Shown piece by piece: positions 40,278 to 49,499 of a stretch of DNA of 64,000 bases; the first letter of the stretch is position 1; every line of letters starts with the position of its first letter. The DNA comes from DUML01 sp050949905. GTDB lineage: Bacteria > Bacillota > Desulfitobacteriia > Desulfitobacteriales > Syntrophobotulaceae. The stretch spans positions 1 through 64,000 of the forward strand of contig JBMNGP010000001.1 of NCBI GenBank assembly GCA_050949905.1. Direction: 5' to 3'. The notes below the pieces were generated by a model that did not search any database, had not been told where the DNA came from, and was given only the letters and a program-made list of their open reading frames with translations. Position numbers and translations under genes: made by a program.

Positions 40278-40739
40278 CTAGGGATCAGCAGCTTTCCTGC
40301 TATTCACAGCAGGAACAGTACCTGACTTCTCGATAGCCGTACCAACTATTAATGGTGTATAGTGCAGCTCGCTCCGGTGATTTCTGGTTGTCAGACAGCC
40401 GTCTACATAACCTTGAACCTGAATGCTGTCACCGGTTTTTAGTTCAGGGTATTGGCAGTTGACGATAATGATAAGCTCTTTTTTACCCCAGTTTGGCGTG
40501 TTGACGGAGACCAGGAGGTAATCGGAAAAAGCTTCCGGAACGATATTTAATACTTCAGCCCCAAAATCCACCTTTTTATTTTTATAAATATCGCTCTTAA
40601 CCCAAAGTTGTGAAAATTCTTCCGCATTCAAGATTTTAGTTTCGGACTGGGCCGGGTGGGAAGGGAAATAACCTAATTTGGCGGCAATAATAATACTAAG
40701 CAGTAAAGCCACATAAACCGGCAGGGCATGTTTCCTCAT
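40278..40739 (-). CDS. Exported OB-fold-like protein
   Basis: A 153-residue protein starting MRKHALPVYVALLLSIII (signal anchor). The mature part has KKVDFGAEVLNIVPEAFSDY, VNCQYPELKTGDSIQVQGYV and GTAIEKSGTVP, a five-stranded OB-like layout. ATG 40739 is behind AGGA. No family recognised with certainty. Confidence 0.65.
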   Translation of the reverse strand: MRKHALPVYVALLLSIIIAAKLGYFPSHPAQSETKILNAEEFSQLWVKSDIYKNKKVDFGAEVLNIVPEAFSDYLLVSVNTPNWGKKELIIIVNCQYPELKTGDSIQVQGYVDGCLTTRNHRSELHYTPLIVGTAIEKSGTVPAVNSRKAADP

Positions 40740-40885
40740 TCCTGATCCTCCATTCCAAAGCAGAGCTGGAAGTATGCTCTTTGTTATCATGGCTTTAATT
40801 GGCTTAACCTATACTGCTTGGGTAGTTTATTTTTTTAAAGTTTGTGGTATAATGAAAAACATCCACGGACAACTTGGGAAAAGGG

Positions 40886-42310
40886 ATGAGTATTCTGGAA
40901 GGACATAACAGTAAGATAACAGAAAATTTAAAGAAACTAATAAATCCAACTATGCTAATAAAATCACATTTAAATATGAAGGTACTCTTGCTCTGTTCCG
41001 TCTTATTAATAACCTGTGTAAGTTTGTTTAGTATTTTTACCTATGCAGTGGGGGTAAGTGTTAACGGGGAACTGCTAGGGTATGCGCCTGGAATGAATGA
41101 GGCCAAGGCTATGGTTGAAAATATTCTGGGCAAACAAGGAGAGCCTTTAGGGCTTACGGTCAAAACCAATGATGAAATAGTCTATGAGAGAACCTGGATT
41201 AGCAAGGAAGAGTTGCGTGCCAACTCCTTAAGCGAGAACCGGCTGGCGAGCGCCATAACTCCCTATGTCGACGCTTATGGCTTAGCCGTTAACGGCGAAG
41301 TGATTGCAGTTTTGGCCAGTGCAGAAGAAATTGAACAAGTGTTAAATGCTTACCAGGAGTATTTAACCAAACCTTCAGAGACCAACCAGGTTTTTTCCGC
41401 TGAATATGCTGAAGAAATATTTGAGGAACAAGTTCAAGCCGGCTTGGCAGAGCTTAAAACTAAAGAAGAAGTATTGGAAATGTTAAAAGTGGGCAAAGTG
41501 ACAGCCGTGGAATATACAGTGGAAAAGAACGATTCTCTTTGGACTATTGCCCGCAAGAACAATATGTACACCAAGGATCTTTTGGCTGCCAACCCCGACA
41601 TAACCGAAGAATCAATCTTGCAGCCCGGTCAGGTTTTAAAGTTGAGCGCTGCTGTTCCTTACTTAACGGTAATAAGTAAAGGCCAAAGAACTGTTAAAGA
41701 GACAATACCTTTTGATGTGGATACCAAAATTGATAACTCTTTGGCTTCAGGCAAGAGTGTTGTGAGACAGGCCGGTAAAGACGGCGAAAAAGAAGTGGTT
41801 TACACTTATACCGCCAAAAACGGTGATGTGACGGAAAAGATTATTGTCAAAGAAACAGTTCTTGCCGAGCCGGTCAAACAGGTTATTGCCCAGGGACCGA
41901 GAAGAACTACCGTAGCTGTCGGCACCTCCCGTGGATCGGGAAGTGTCTCCGGTTTAAGCTGGCCTTTAAGCGGCAGGATTAATTCTTACTATGGTTACCG
42001 GGGCGGGGGGTTCCATACCGGGATAGATATTGACGGCGATACCGGCCAGCCCTATGTGGCCGCAGCCGGCGGCAAGGTTGTGGAAGCCGGCTGGCATGGA
42101 AACTACGGCCGGATGATTCTAATTGATCACGGCAATGGGGTGGCAACCAGGTATGCTCATTCCTCCCAGCTCTTAGTTTCCGCGGGGCAAACAGTAAGTA
42201 AAGGGCAAACCATCGGCTATGTAGGCAGTACCGGCAGGTCCAGCGGACCGCATTTGCACTTTGAGCTGATTATTAATGGCAATACGGTTAATCCGTTAAA
42301 CTACTTATAA
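40886..42310 (+). CDS. Exported LysM-G5-M23 peptidoglycan endopeptidase
   Basis: About 474 residues. A signal-anchor lies near 33-52 (LLCSVLLITCVSLFSIF). LysM domain about 210-255 (YTVEKNDSLWTIARKNNM), G5-like domain 260-330 (VISKGQRTVKETIPFD) and M23 peptidase 365-474 with zinc ligands HTGIDI and GPHLHFEL, and NYGRMILIDHGNG. It resembles the SpoIIQ/cell-wall hydrolases used in growth or sporulation. The start could be TTG 40874 or ATG 40886; GGGAAAAGGG stands before the latter. A hairpin after the stop (42334-42375) may be its terminator. Confidence 0.9.
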   Translation: MSILEGHNSKITENLKKLINPTMLIKSHLNMKVLLLCSVLLITCVSLFSIFTYAVGVSVNGELLGYAPGMNEAKAMVENILGKQGEPLGLTVKTNDEIVYERTWISKEELRANSLSENRLASAITPYVDAYGLAVNGEVIAVLASAEEIEQVLNAYQEYLTKPSETNQVFSAEYAEEIFEEQVQAGLAELKTKEEVLEMLKVGKVTAVEYTVEKNDSLWTIARKNNMYTKDLLAANPDITEESILQPGQVLKLSAAVPYLTVISKGQRTVKETIPFDVDTKIDNSLASGKSVVRQAGKDGEKEVVYTYTAKNGDVTEKIIVKETVLAEPVKQVIAQGPRRTTVAVGTSRGSGSVSGLSWPLSGRINSYYGYRGGGFHTGIDIDGDTGQPYVAAAGGKVVEAGWHGNYGRMILIDHGNGVATRYAHSSQLLVSAGQTVSKGQTIGYVGSTGRSSGPHLHFELIINGNTVNPLNYL

Positions 42311-42673
42311 TGGAGAGAAGATAATTAAAACTTAGGGGTTCCCAAGGAGTATTAAATCTCTAGGGAGCTCTTTTTATTTGCCCTGAATTTTTCAACGGTC
42401 TCGCCAAGTACCTTTGTACTCTAGATCCTATATTATCCTATCCCCCTCCCCAGGATTGTGAAGGTTAGTTTTTTCTGGTAGTTTAGATATGTACTTATTT
42501 CCCTTACCTTGTTTGCCTCAGGGTAACTTCCCTGCCGTAACGTCATTCTTAAAAAACATGGGGGTCTTGTCTGAGCTTAAGATGAGCAGTTAGCCTTAGT
42601 TTGCACAGCAAGGTTTGGACCAACCGAGTTAATAGGGTAAGCAAAAAAGTTTACAAAGGAGTGTTATTAAGAA
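42311..42673 (+). other. 363-base leader before fmdE; probable terminator and possible structured RNA
   Basis: The first 70 bases can form a GU-rich hairpin (AGGGGTTCCC / GGGAGCTCTT) followed by T, a probable end for the peptidase transcript. Beyond it there is no convincing ORF. CCCTCCCC and GGGGGTC, and CCTCAGGG/CCCTGCCG blocks could pair, and fmdE begins after AAAGGAG. I could not assign a riboswitch class. Confidence 0.35.
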
Positions 42674-43282
42674 ATGTGCCGACCACAAACAAAATGGGAG
42701 CAATGCCTGGAATTTCATGGACATGAATGCCTTGGCTTAGCTATTGGCTATAGGCAGGCTCTTCATGCCTTGGAAGCCTTAGAGACGGCCAAAGACGGTA
42801 ATGAAGACCTTTTGGCCATAGTGGAAACCGATGCCTGTGGGGTAGATGCAATCCAAGTCTTAACCGGTTGTACAATAGGCAAAGGTAATTTAATCTATCA
42901 AGATAAAGGTAAAATGGCTTTGACCTTAGCCAACCGTCGCACAAGGAAGGCTATCCGGATTATTAAGCGGGAGAACGCTTTACCGGAAGACGAGCACTTT
43001 CACGCCGTCCGCCGGAAAATAACAAGCGGTGCCGCTACGAAGGAAGATCAAGCCGAATGGGCCAAAATTCAAAAGGAGAGAGTACATAAGTTCCTTTCCC
43101 TGCCCTTTGCGGACATCTTTCAAGCCCGCTGGGTGGATTTTCCGGAGATTGAAAAGGCTCGCCTTTTCCCGACCATTACTTGCAGCAAGTGCCAAGAGCC
43201 TTTCTCCGAGGGGAAAGCCAGAGTGATGGGCGGCCAAATAGTATGTTCCGACTGTTTTCAAGACTATACTCGGGGTTGGTAA
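42674..43282 (+). CDS. FmdE-family protein with C-terminal zinc finger
   Basis: A 202-residue protein: FmdE domain with FHGHECLGLAIGYRQ near the N-terminus and DACGVDAIQVLTGCTIGKGNL (conserved Cys/His that could bind a metal), then a zinc ribbon (CSKCQEPFSEGK, VCSDC). FmdE proteins accompany molybdenum-cofactor enzymes and some metal transporters. Here it is 93 bases before an ABC importer of the nickel/peptide class, so a role linked to metal or cofactor uptake is plausible. ATG 42674 is behind AAAGGAG. Confidence 0.85.
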   Translation: MCRPQTKWEQCLEFHGHECLGLAIGYRQALHALEALETAKDGNEDLLAIVETDACGVDAIQVLTGCTIGKGNLIYQDKGKMALTLANRRTRKAIRIIKRENALPEDEHFHAVRRKITSGAATKEDQAEWAKIQKERVHKFLSLPFADIFQARWVDFPEIEKARLFPTITCSKCQEPFSEGKARVMGGQIVCSDCFQDYTRGW

Positions 43283-43375
43283 GCCGCCCATAGCAGGTCT
43301 TCTTTGGAAGGGCAAAAAACTTAGGGCGGATGAGGAAGCTCATGAAAAAGTTTTCTTAACGGTTAGGAGATAAAA

Positions 43376-44998
43376 ATGTTTTGGCGAAAGAAATTAAATG
43401 TTCGTTATTGGAAAGTTCATTATTTACTAATTGCGGTGCTTTGTTTTAGTATTTTGGCGGCAGGCTGCGCTAGTTCGACAGGACAGCAGGGAGAACTGCA
43501 AGCGCCTGGAGGATCTATTAGCTATACCATTGCCGATCCCACAGGGGATTGGGGCTTTCCTTCTCCTTGGGGGCATTATCAGCGGGGACCGGGTTATATC
43601 AGAATGAGCCTCATCTTTGATACCTTGCTTTGGAAAGATGAAAAGGGCTTTGTTCCGGCCTTAGCAGCGGACTGGAAGTACGACCCTCAGGAAAAAGCTT
43701 ACACTTTTACCTTGAGAGATGATATTTATTGGCATGACGGCCGGAAATTCAGTGCTGAGGATGTAATATTTACCTATGATTATATGCGGAATCATCCCTA
43801 TCCCTGGGTTGATTTGCAGCCTATCCACAAGGTGGAAGCAGCAGAAAATAATATGGTAAAGTTCACTTTAAAAAACGAATTTGCTCCATTCTTGGCTAAT
43901 GTCGCAGCAACTATGCCAATCATCCCTAAACATATCTGGGAAAATGTGAGCGAGCCGCGAACATACAGGGAGCCTTTGGCTTTAATTGGTACAGGACCTT
44001 TTAAACTGGCCGATTACAGCCAGGAACAAGGCACCTATCTTTACCGGGTTAATGAAAATTACTACGGCGGGGAAGTCTTGGTCGATGAGCTTAGGTTTGT
44101 TAAGATAAGTTCACAAATGACCGTAGCGGCTTTAACCAAGGGAGAAGTGGATGCCGCTGCCATTCAGCCGGAAATGGTCAACCAGCTTCCTAAGGAGTAT
44201 TCCGTAATCTCGGAGACAGGTTCCAGTAATGTTAAGTTAATGTTTAACCATCAGAAAGAGCCTTTAGCCCAAAAAGAATTTCGCCAGGCCTTAGCTTATG
44301 CCCTAAACCGAGAAGAGCTGACAGCCAAAGCCGGGCGGGGGTACGGCTTGCCGGGTAATCCCTGGTTTTATACCCCGGCTAGTAGTTGGTATAGTCCCGA
44401 GGCCGAGCAGTACGAATACAATCCGCAAAAAGCGGAGGAAATACTGGCGGAACTGGGTTACGAACTGGTGACTGCGTCAAAGGGACGGGAAAAAGGCTTT
44501 TGGGCTAAAGACGGCCGCCTAGTCAAATTGGAGCTCTTATGTGACGCCAATTTGCTGCGGGCGGCAGAAGTGATTAAGGAGCAACTGGCTTTGATCGGCC
44601 TGGAAATAGATATTAAAAGCGTGGAAAGCCAGACCAGAGATGCCCGGGTACTGGCCTGGGAATTTGATTTAGCTCTAAATTCCCATGGCGGTTTGGGGGG
44701 TGACCCTAATCTCTTCGCCAAATTTGTCCTGGCAGAAGATTTTAACAGCTGTCGTTACCAGAAAAACGTAGAACTTCAAAGATTAATTGAAAAACAAGCA
44801 GAACAAATGGATGAGGCCGAGCGCCAAAAGACCGTAAGAGAGATTCAAAACAAGCTTGCAGAGGAAGTACCTTTTTTAACGCTGTACTATCCTGAGTCCT
44901 ACTGGGCACATAATGGCCGCATACCCCTCTTTTATACGCCTGATGGAATTGGCATCGGTGTACCTTTGCCTTTGAATAAGCTAAGCTTTCTCCGTTAA
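43376..44998 (+). CDS. Family 5 ABC substrate-binding lipoprotein (nickel/dipeptide type)
   Basis: A 540-residue binding protein. The lipobox AAGC is near residue 30. Family-5 landmarks: YTFTLRDDIYWHDGRKFSA, GTGPFKLADYS, and FRQALAYALNREELT. NikA/DppA/OppA cannot be told apart by sight; neighbouring FmdE makes nickel or a metallophore a fair guess. The downstream genes give two permeases and a fused ATPase. Confidence 0.9.
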   Translation: MFWRKKLNVRYWKVHYLLIAVLCFSILAAGCASSTGQQGELQAPGGSISYTIADPTGDWGFPSPWGHYQRGPGYIRMSLIFDTLLWKDEKGFVPALAADWKYDPQEKAYTFTLRDDIYWHDGRKFSAEDVIFTYDYMRNHPYPWVDLQPIHKVEAAENNMVKFTLKNEFAPFLANVAATMPIIPKHIWENVSEPRTYREPLALIGTGPFKLADYSQEQGTYLYRVNENYYGGEVLVDELRFVKISSQMTVAALTKGEVDAAAIQPEMVNQLPKEYSVISETGSSNVKLMFNHQKEPLAQKEFRQALAYALNREELTAKAGRGYGLPGNPWFYTPASSWYSPEAEQYEYNPQKAEEILAELGYELVTASKGREKGFWAKDGRLVKLELLCDANLLRAAEVIKEQLALIGLEIDIKSVESQTRDARVLAWEFDLALNSHGGLGGDPNLFAKFVLAEDFNSCRYQKNVELQRLIEKQAEQMDEAERQKTVREIQNKLAEEVPFLTLYYPESYWAHNGRIPLFYTPDGIGIGVPLPLNKLSFLR

Positions 44999-45039
44999 AC
45001 AAGGAATAGCTATTTTTAAACTATAAAAACGTTTTCGTC

Positions 45040-45120
45040 TTGAATGAACGAAGGCATGTCCCGTGAAGGCTTTCAAACGCCTTCACGCAAAGTGAAGGAT
45101 CTTAATGCTCCGGGATGACA
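45040..45120. repeat. REP-like dispersed element
   Basis: Contains TGAATGAACGAAGGCATGTC, a perfect hairpin CGTGAAGGC / GCCTTCACG (45062-45087) and CGCAAAGTGAAGGATCTTAA, ending in CGGGATGACA. It relates to the element at 9525 and lies between the binding protein and permease genes. Confidence 0.6.
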
Positions 45121-45141
45121 AACGGCGGGAGAAACAGTATT

Positions 45142-46119
45142 ATGAACCGAGCCAAAATTTTAACTTATCTGGCGGCATTTCTCTTAATAATTATTCTGAA
45201 TTTCTTGCTTCCCCGGCTGATGCCCGGAGATCCTTTTTTAGCGATCTATGGAGAAGAAGCCGCTCTTACTTTAAGTGAAGAAACTAAATTGGAATTAATA
45301 GCAGCTCTAAATTTGGATAAACCTCTTTGGCAGCAGTTTGGAAGCTATTTAGCACATTTAATGCGCGGAGATCTGGGATACTCCTATGGGTTCAATTCCC
45401 CGGTCTTAGCTCTTATCGGCCGTGTTTTGCCCTGGACCATTCTCTTAATAGGGAGTTCGTTGGTTATTTCCACTCTTTTAGGAATTGTACTGGGCATTGA
45501 GTCCGGGTGGCGGCTGGGAAGCCGCTGGGATCGCTTTATTCTTTTGACTGCCATGAGCTTGAGTGCCTTGCCCAATTTTCTGATCGGCAGTATTTTGCTT
45601 TTGTTTTTTGCTGTTCACTTAGCCTGGTTTCCTCTAGGGGGAGCCTTTACCCCTTATAGCGGTTTAAGTGGCTTTGGATTCTTGGCAGATGTTTTAAAAC
45701 ATTTGTTTTTGCCGATGCTGACCTTAGCCCTGACTCAATTAACGGATATCATCCTTTTAACCCGGGCAGCGATGGTCGGCAGTGTTAAAGCTCCTTATAT
45801 TCTTACGGCTAAGGCTAAGGGTTTAAAGGACTTCAGGGTTCGCTACAGGCATGCCGGGCGCAATTCTCTTTTGCCGGTCAGTGCTCGGCTGGGGGTAGCA
45901 GTCGGCAGCTCTTTTGCCGGAACATTATTTATTGAAATTGTCTTTGCCTATCCCGGTATTGGCTCCCTTTTGCATCAGGCCATTATAAATAGGGATTATC
46001 CTTTGCTGCAAGGAATACTGCTGGTTGTGGCCTGTGCAATTATTATGGCCAACTGGGGAGCTGACTGCTTTGCCCAACGGATAGATCCCCGAACCAGAAA
46101 GGAGCAGCACTTTGACTAA
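45142..46119 (+). CDS. ABC transporter permease (DppB/NikB type)
   Basis: About 325 residues with six helices. The N-terminal helix and LLPRLMPGDPF are typical of the first permease, and the EAA-like loop is ILTAKAKGLKDFRVRYRHA. ATG 45142 is used, after GGGAG. It overlaps the next permease by eight bases. Confidence 0.9.
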   Translation: MNRAKILTYLAAFLLIIILNFLLPRLMPGDPFLAIYGEEAALTLSEETKLELIAALNLDKPLWQQFGSYLAHLMRGDLGYSYGFNSPVLALIGRVLPWTILLIGSSLVISTLLGIVLGIESGWRLGSRWDRFILLTAMSLSALPNFLIGSILLLFFAVHLAWFPLGGAFTPYSGLSGFGFLADVLKHLFLPMLTLALTQLTDIILLTRAAMVGSVKAPYILTAKAKGLKDFRVRYRHAGRNSLLPVSARLGVAVGSSFAGTLFIEIVFAYPGIGSLLHQAIINRDYPLLQGILLVVACAIIMANWGADCFAQRIDPRTRKEQHFD

Positions 46120-46969
46120 CAAGCGCAGCTTGCAAGGTTTAGCTTCCAAAGAATTACTGGTTGGTACTTTTCTCTTGCTTTTCTTAGCAGGGTCTTTTTT
46201 TCTTTTTCCTTTAATCCAGGAGGTTGATCCTTTTCAGACAACTTTGGATATCTTTGCTCCTCCCGGCGGCCGGTATTTGCTGGGAACTAATGATGTCGGC
46301 CAGGATATCTTCGCCAGGTTAATGACAGGGGGAAAAAATTCTCTGCAAGTTGCCCTGGGGGTAGGTTTTTGCTCAACTCTCCTGGCGGCAGCCTGCGGAG
46401 TGAGTGCGGGTTTAGCCGGAGGCTGGTTTGATAAACTCCTGATGCGCCTGGTTGACGTTATGCTGGTGATCCCCAATATTATCATCATAATCCTGATAGC
46501 ATCTTATCTCACCCCGAACATAACCGGAGAGATTCTAATTATTTCGCTTTTAGCTTGGCTAGGTGGAGCAAGAATAATCCGCGCTCAGGTTCTCAGCCTG
46601 AAAGAAAGGCCACATATTTATGCGGCTAGGCTCTTTGGGGCTGGTGAGTTTTATATATTACGGAAACATATTTGGCCGGAACTTATCCCGTTATTGCTTA
46701 CCTTGTTCTTGCAGGGGGTGCGGAGGGCTGTCTTAATCGAAGCAGGACTGGGGTTTTTGGGGCTGTGTGATCCAAATTTCATTAGCTGGGGCTCAATGAT
46801 CGGCCAAGCTCTTAATTTCTTTTACCTGGATGTCTGGAAATGGTGGCTCCTGCCCACAGCCGGAGTTTTGGCTTTAAGCCTTATTTCCTTGACTTTAATT
46901 GGCTACAGTCTGGAAGAAAGATATATCTTAAGCTCGGAAAGGAGAAAGCATGGTACTGCAAATTCGTAA
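46112..46969 (+). CDS. ABC transporter permease (DppC/NikC type)
   Basis: A 285-residue second permease: periplasmic-side motif GTNDVGQDIFARLMTGGKNS near residue 60, EAA loop (LSLKERPHIYAARLFGAGE). Start TTG 46112 is eight bases after AAAGGAG. It overlaps the ATPase gene by 20 bases. Confidence 0.9.
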   Translation: MTNKRSLQGLASKELLVGTFLLLFLAGSFFLFPLIQEVDPFQTTLDIFAPPGGRYLLGTNDVGQDIFARLMTGGKNSLQVALGVGFCSTLLAAACGVSAGLAGGWFDKLLMRLVDVMLVIPNIIIIILIASYLTPNITGEILIISLLAWLGGARIIRAQVLSLKERPHIYAARLFGAGEFYILRKHIWPELIPLLLTLFLQGVRRAVLIEAGLGFLGLCDPNFISWGSMIGQALNFFYLDVWKWWLLPTAGVLALSLISLTLIGYSLEERYILSSERRKHGTANS

Positions 46970-48719
46970 TCTACATCTTGCTTTTGGATCTAAGAAAGTT
47001 CTCAAGGGGATAGATTTAGAGCTTAATAAGGGAGAAGTCCTCGCACTGGTAGGAGAATCCGGAGCCGGTAAAACCACTTTGGGTTTAGCTATCGGTGGTT
47101 TAGCCGGCCAAAAAAATGCCCTTCCCGGGAAAACGGGAAAGGAAGCAGGCGAAGTTCAGACTGAGGGACAAATCCTTTTTGCAGACCGGGATATTTTAAC
47201 TTTAACGGAGGAGGAACTGCGCCGGTTACGGTGGAAGGAAATTTCTTTTGTCTTTCAAAATGTAGCCAATGCCCTTAACCCGCTCTTAACAATCCAAGAA
47301 CAGGTGGCTGAACCTTTCTGGGCGCATGGCTTGGGCAGCCGTCAAGAGGCTTGGGCCCGTGCTGCCCAGATGCTGGAAGAAGTCCGTTTTCCTGCGGCTA
47401 AAAGCTCCTACTATCCTCATCAGCTTAGCGGAGGAGAAATCCAGCGAGCTTTAATAGCCATGGCCTTAATAAATAAACCGCAAGTTATAATTCTGGATGA
47501 GCCTACGGCCTCTTTAGATCCTCTTACCCGCCAAGAAATCGCCGCTCTTCTTGCTCAAATAGCCGGCGAATCGGCCATGCTTTTAATAACCCATGATTTA
47601 GCCGGAGCCGCCGCTTTAAGCACCAGAACCGCCGTCCTCTATCAGGGGAAAGTTTTGGAGGAAGGCCCAACCGAAAAAGTGCTGCAGACCCCGCACCATC
47701 CTTACATGCGGGCCTTGCTGCGGTCCTATCCGCGCCTGGAAACTTCCAAGGACCTGCAAGCAGCTAAGCTTACCTTAGAAACTCCTACTCAGGGCTGTAT
47801 TTATTATCCACGTTGTACACAAGCCCTGGCTGTTTGCAGGACTGAGAACCCGCCTTTGCTGGAATATAAGCTGGCTGTCTTGCCGGCTGACGACAGCAGC
47901 CGGGCGGCACCTAATTCCCCGTCCGGTATTCCGTCCTTCATCCCCAGCAAAGTTGCCTGCCATCGGGGCGGGATAGTACCCTATCTAGTTACCCACCGGC
48001 TGGCTAAAAAATATTCCGGGTTTCACCTTAAGCCTCTAAGCTTTATAGTCTTTGAGGGGGAGACCGTAGCTTTGGTAGGCGAGAGCGGTTCCGGCAAGTC
48101 AACTCTGGCCAAATTAATCATGGGTTTGGAAAAAGCTGACCAGGGCACAATCCTGCTGGAAGAAGAAAAAGTTCCTTATCCGCGAAAGAAGGAATTTTTC
48201 CGTCAGGTACAATTAATATTTCAGAATCCTTATGAGGCTATAAACCCTCGTTTAACTATCCGGGAAATTGTAGAGGAACCCCTGGTAATTCAAAAACTGG
48301 ACAGAAGCCAAAACAGCAAGGATCGAGTGTGCCAAGTACTGAAAGAAGTAGGCCTGCCCAGTAAAGATAGTTTTCTGGAGAGCTACCCTATAGCCTTAAG
48401 CGGCGGAGAATTACAGAGGCTGGTAATTGCCCGCTCCCTTATTCTCGAACCTAAGCTTTTAATAGCAGATGAACCTACTTCCGCCCTGGATGCCTTGGTC
48501 CAAGCCAGGGTTGTTAAACTTTTGCTGGAACTTCAGGAAAAAAGAGGCCTGGGGATGCTCTTTATATCGCATGATATTGCCTTAGCCCGCAAAATAGCCG
48601 ACCGTATCCTGGTGATGCAAAACGGTGTTTTGGTAGAGCAGGGGTTGTCCTGGGAAATCACCAGCCGACCCCGGCATCCCTATACCAAGCAACTAATCGA
48701 AGCGGCGGCGGTTATTTAA
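46950..48719 (+). CDS. Fused dual ABC ATPase (DppD-DppF type)
   Basis: A 589-residue fusion of two ATPases. Half 1: Walker A GESGAGKTT, signature LSGGEIQRALIAMAL, Walker B VIILDEPTASLD, then the oligopeptide-type cysteine motif (CIYYPRCTQALAVC). Half 2 from about residue 345: GESGSGKST, LSGGELQRLVIARSL, LLIADEPTSALDA. Most relatives encode these as separate proteins; fused versions are known (YejF/GsiA style). With FmdE, binding protein and two permeases it makes a complete importer. Confidence 0.93.
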   Translation: MVLQIRNLHLAFGSKKVLKGIDLELNKGEVLALVGESGAGKTTLGLAIGGLAGQKNALPGKTGKEAGEVQTEGQILFADRDILTLTEEELRRLRWKEISFVFQNVANALNPLLTIQEQVAEPFWAHGLGSRQEAWARAAQMLEEVRFPAAKSSYYPHQLSGGEIQRALIAMALINKPQVIILDEPTASLDPLTRQEIAALLAQIAGESAMLLITHDLAGAAALSTRTAVLYQGKVLEEGPTEKVLQTPHHPYMRALLRSYPRLETSKDLQAAKLTLETPTQGCIYYPRCTQALAVCRTENPPLLEYKLAVLPADDSSRAAPNSPSGIPSFIPSKVACHRGGIVPYLVTHRLAKKYSGFHLKPLSFIVFEGETVALVGESGSGKSTLAKLIMGLEKADQGTILLEEEKVPYPRKKEFFRQVQLIFQNPYEAINPRLTIREIVEEPLVIQKLDRSQNSKDRVCQVLKEVGLPSKDSFLESYPIALSGGELQRLVIARSLILEPKLLIADEPTSALDALVQARVVKLLLELQEKRGLGMLFISHDIALARKIADRILVMQNGVLVEQGLSWEITSRPRHPYTKQLIEAAAVI

Positions 48720-48761
48720 TTTATAATTAATCATCAAGAATGAAAAAAGATATGGTATGAC

Positions 48762-48928
48762 GATGTTAAATAGTGGAAGATAGCTAATGGCACTAAACGC
48801 GCCAAAACAAAGGGGATGAAAAAATCGATTTGGTATTTATGAATGAGAAACTAGATCGGGAATTGATAGAAAACATTCAGAAGGAGGGGGTAGTTCTCTA
48901 TGAGCGATTGTCAACAGAAAATCATTAA
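48762..48928 (+). pseudogene. MNT-type nucleotidyltransferase, remnant
   Basis: Only the C-terminal part is readable: KIDLVFMNEKLDRELIEN and VVLYERLSTEN to a TAA at 48926-48928. Upstream, GGAAGATAGCTAATGGC preserves the shadow of the GSRANG active-site loop but with a TAG and a frame change. A complete MNT antitoxin has about 100-140 residues. It overlaps the HEPN gene start. Confidence 0.7.
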
Positions 48929-49295
48929 CTTTAGCAATGCCCTGCGAAGATTAAAGGAAGGCGTGGAGAAGTTAAATCAAGCAGACGACCTCCTAAGAGA
49001 CGGAGTAATTCAACGTTTTGAATTCACCTTTGAACTTGCCTGGAAATCTTTAAAAGCATGTTTTGAGGAAGAAGGCATCATGAATCTTAATTCGCCAAAG
49101 GCTGTCTTGATTGAGGCCTTTGCAGCAAGCTTGTTTAACGATGACGAGCTTTGGCTGCAAATGCTGAGAGACCGGAACCTGACTGTTCATATTTACAATG
49201 AAGAACAAGCTATTGCGATCTGCCAAAGTATTCAGCATAAATATCTGCCGGCCTTAGAAGATTTGCTCCAAAAGATCCAGGGAAGAAATAGTTGA
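48900..49295 (+). CDS. HEPN-domain HI0074-type nucleotidyltransferase partner (toxin candidate)
   Basis: A 131-residue helical protein: FSNALRRLKEGVEKLNQADD, RFEFTFELAWKSLKACFEEE and WLQMLRDRNLTVHIYNEEQA. The R-x4-6-H site of HEPN ribonucleases is represented by RDRNLTVH. HI0074-type proteins pair with MNT enzymes (HepT/MntA systems), where MNT AMPylates the toxin. Here the MNT gene is broken while the HEPN gene is intact. ATG 48900 is behind GAGGGGG. Confidence 0.82.
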   Translation: MSDCQQKIINFSNALRRLKEGVEKLNQADDLLRDGVIQRFEFTFELAWKSLKACFEEEGIMNLNSPKAVLIEAFAASLFNDDELWLQMLRDRNLTVHIYNEEQAIAICQSIQHKYLPALEDLLQKIQGRNS

Positions 49296-49313
49296 AAGCA
49301 AAAGGAAAATAAT

Positions 49314-49467
49314 AAGGGGCTGTCGCAAAACTAATACCTGATAGAGATTCCAGGATTAGGCTGAGGAAGGAATGACCGGAGATGAGCATTTAACGCCAGT
49401 TTGCGACAGCGAAGTGTCATTCCTTCCTCAGCTTACCTAAAGAATCTTTGTTTTGCGACAGTCCCTT
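49314..49467. mobile_element. MITE-like hairpin element
   Basis: About 154 bases with terminal inverted repeats AAGGGGCTGTCGCAAAAC (left) and GTTTTGCGACAGTCCCTT (right). Inside lies a second dyad CTGAGGAAGGAATGAC / GTCATTCCTTCCTCAG (49361-49376, 49416-49431) around TTTGCGACAGC. There is no ORF. Such ends occur on IS1182-like and related transposons. The end at 7469-7482 near the 5'-nucleotidase resembles a leftover terminus. Confidence 0.75.
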
Positions 49468-49499
49468 TCTCTTCTCCGGACTAGCGTAAGTCTTAAGTA

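Noticed and set aside
42311..42673. Moco riboswitch before fmdE
   Set aside because: I could not match the conserved blocks by eye; kept only as an open possibility.
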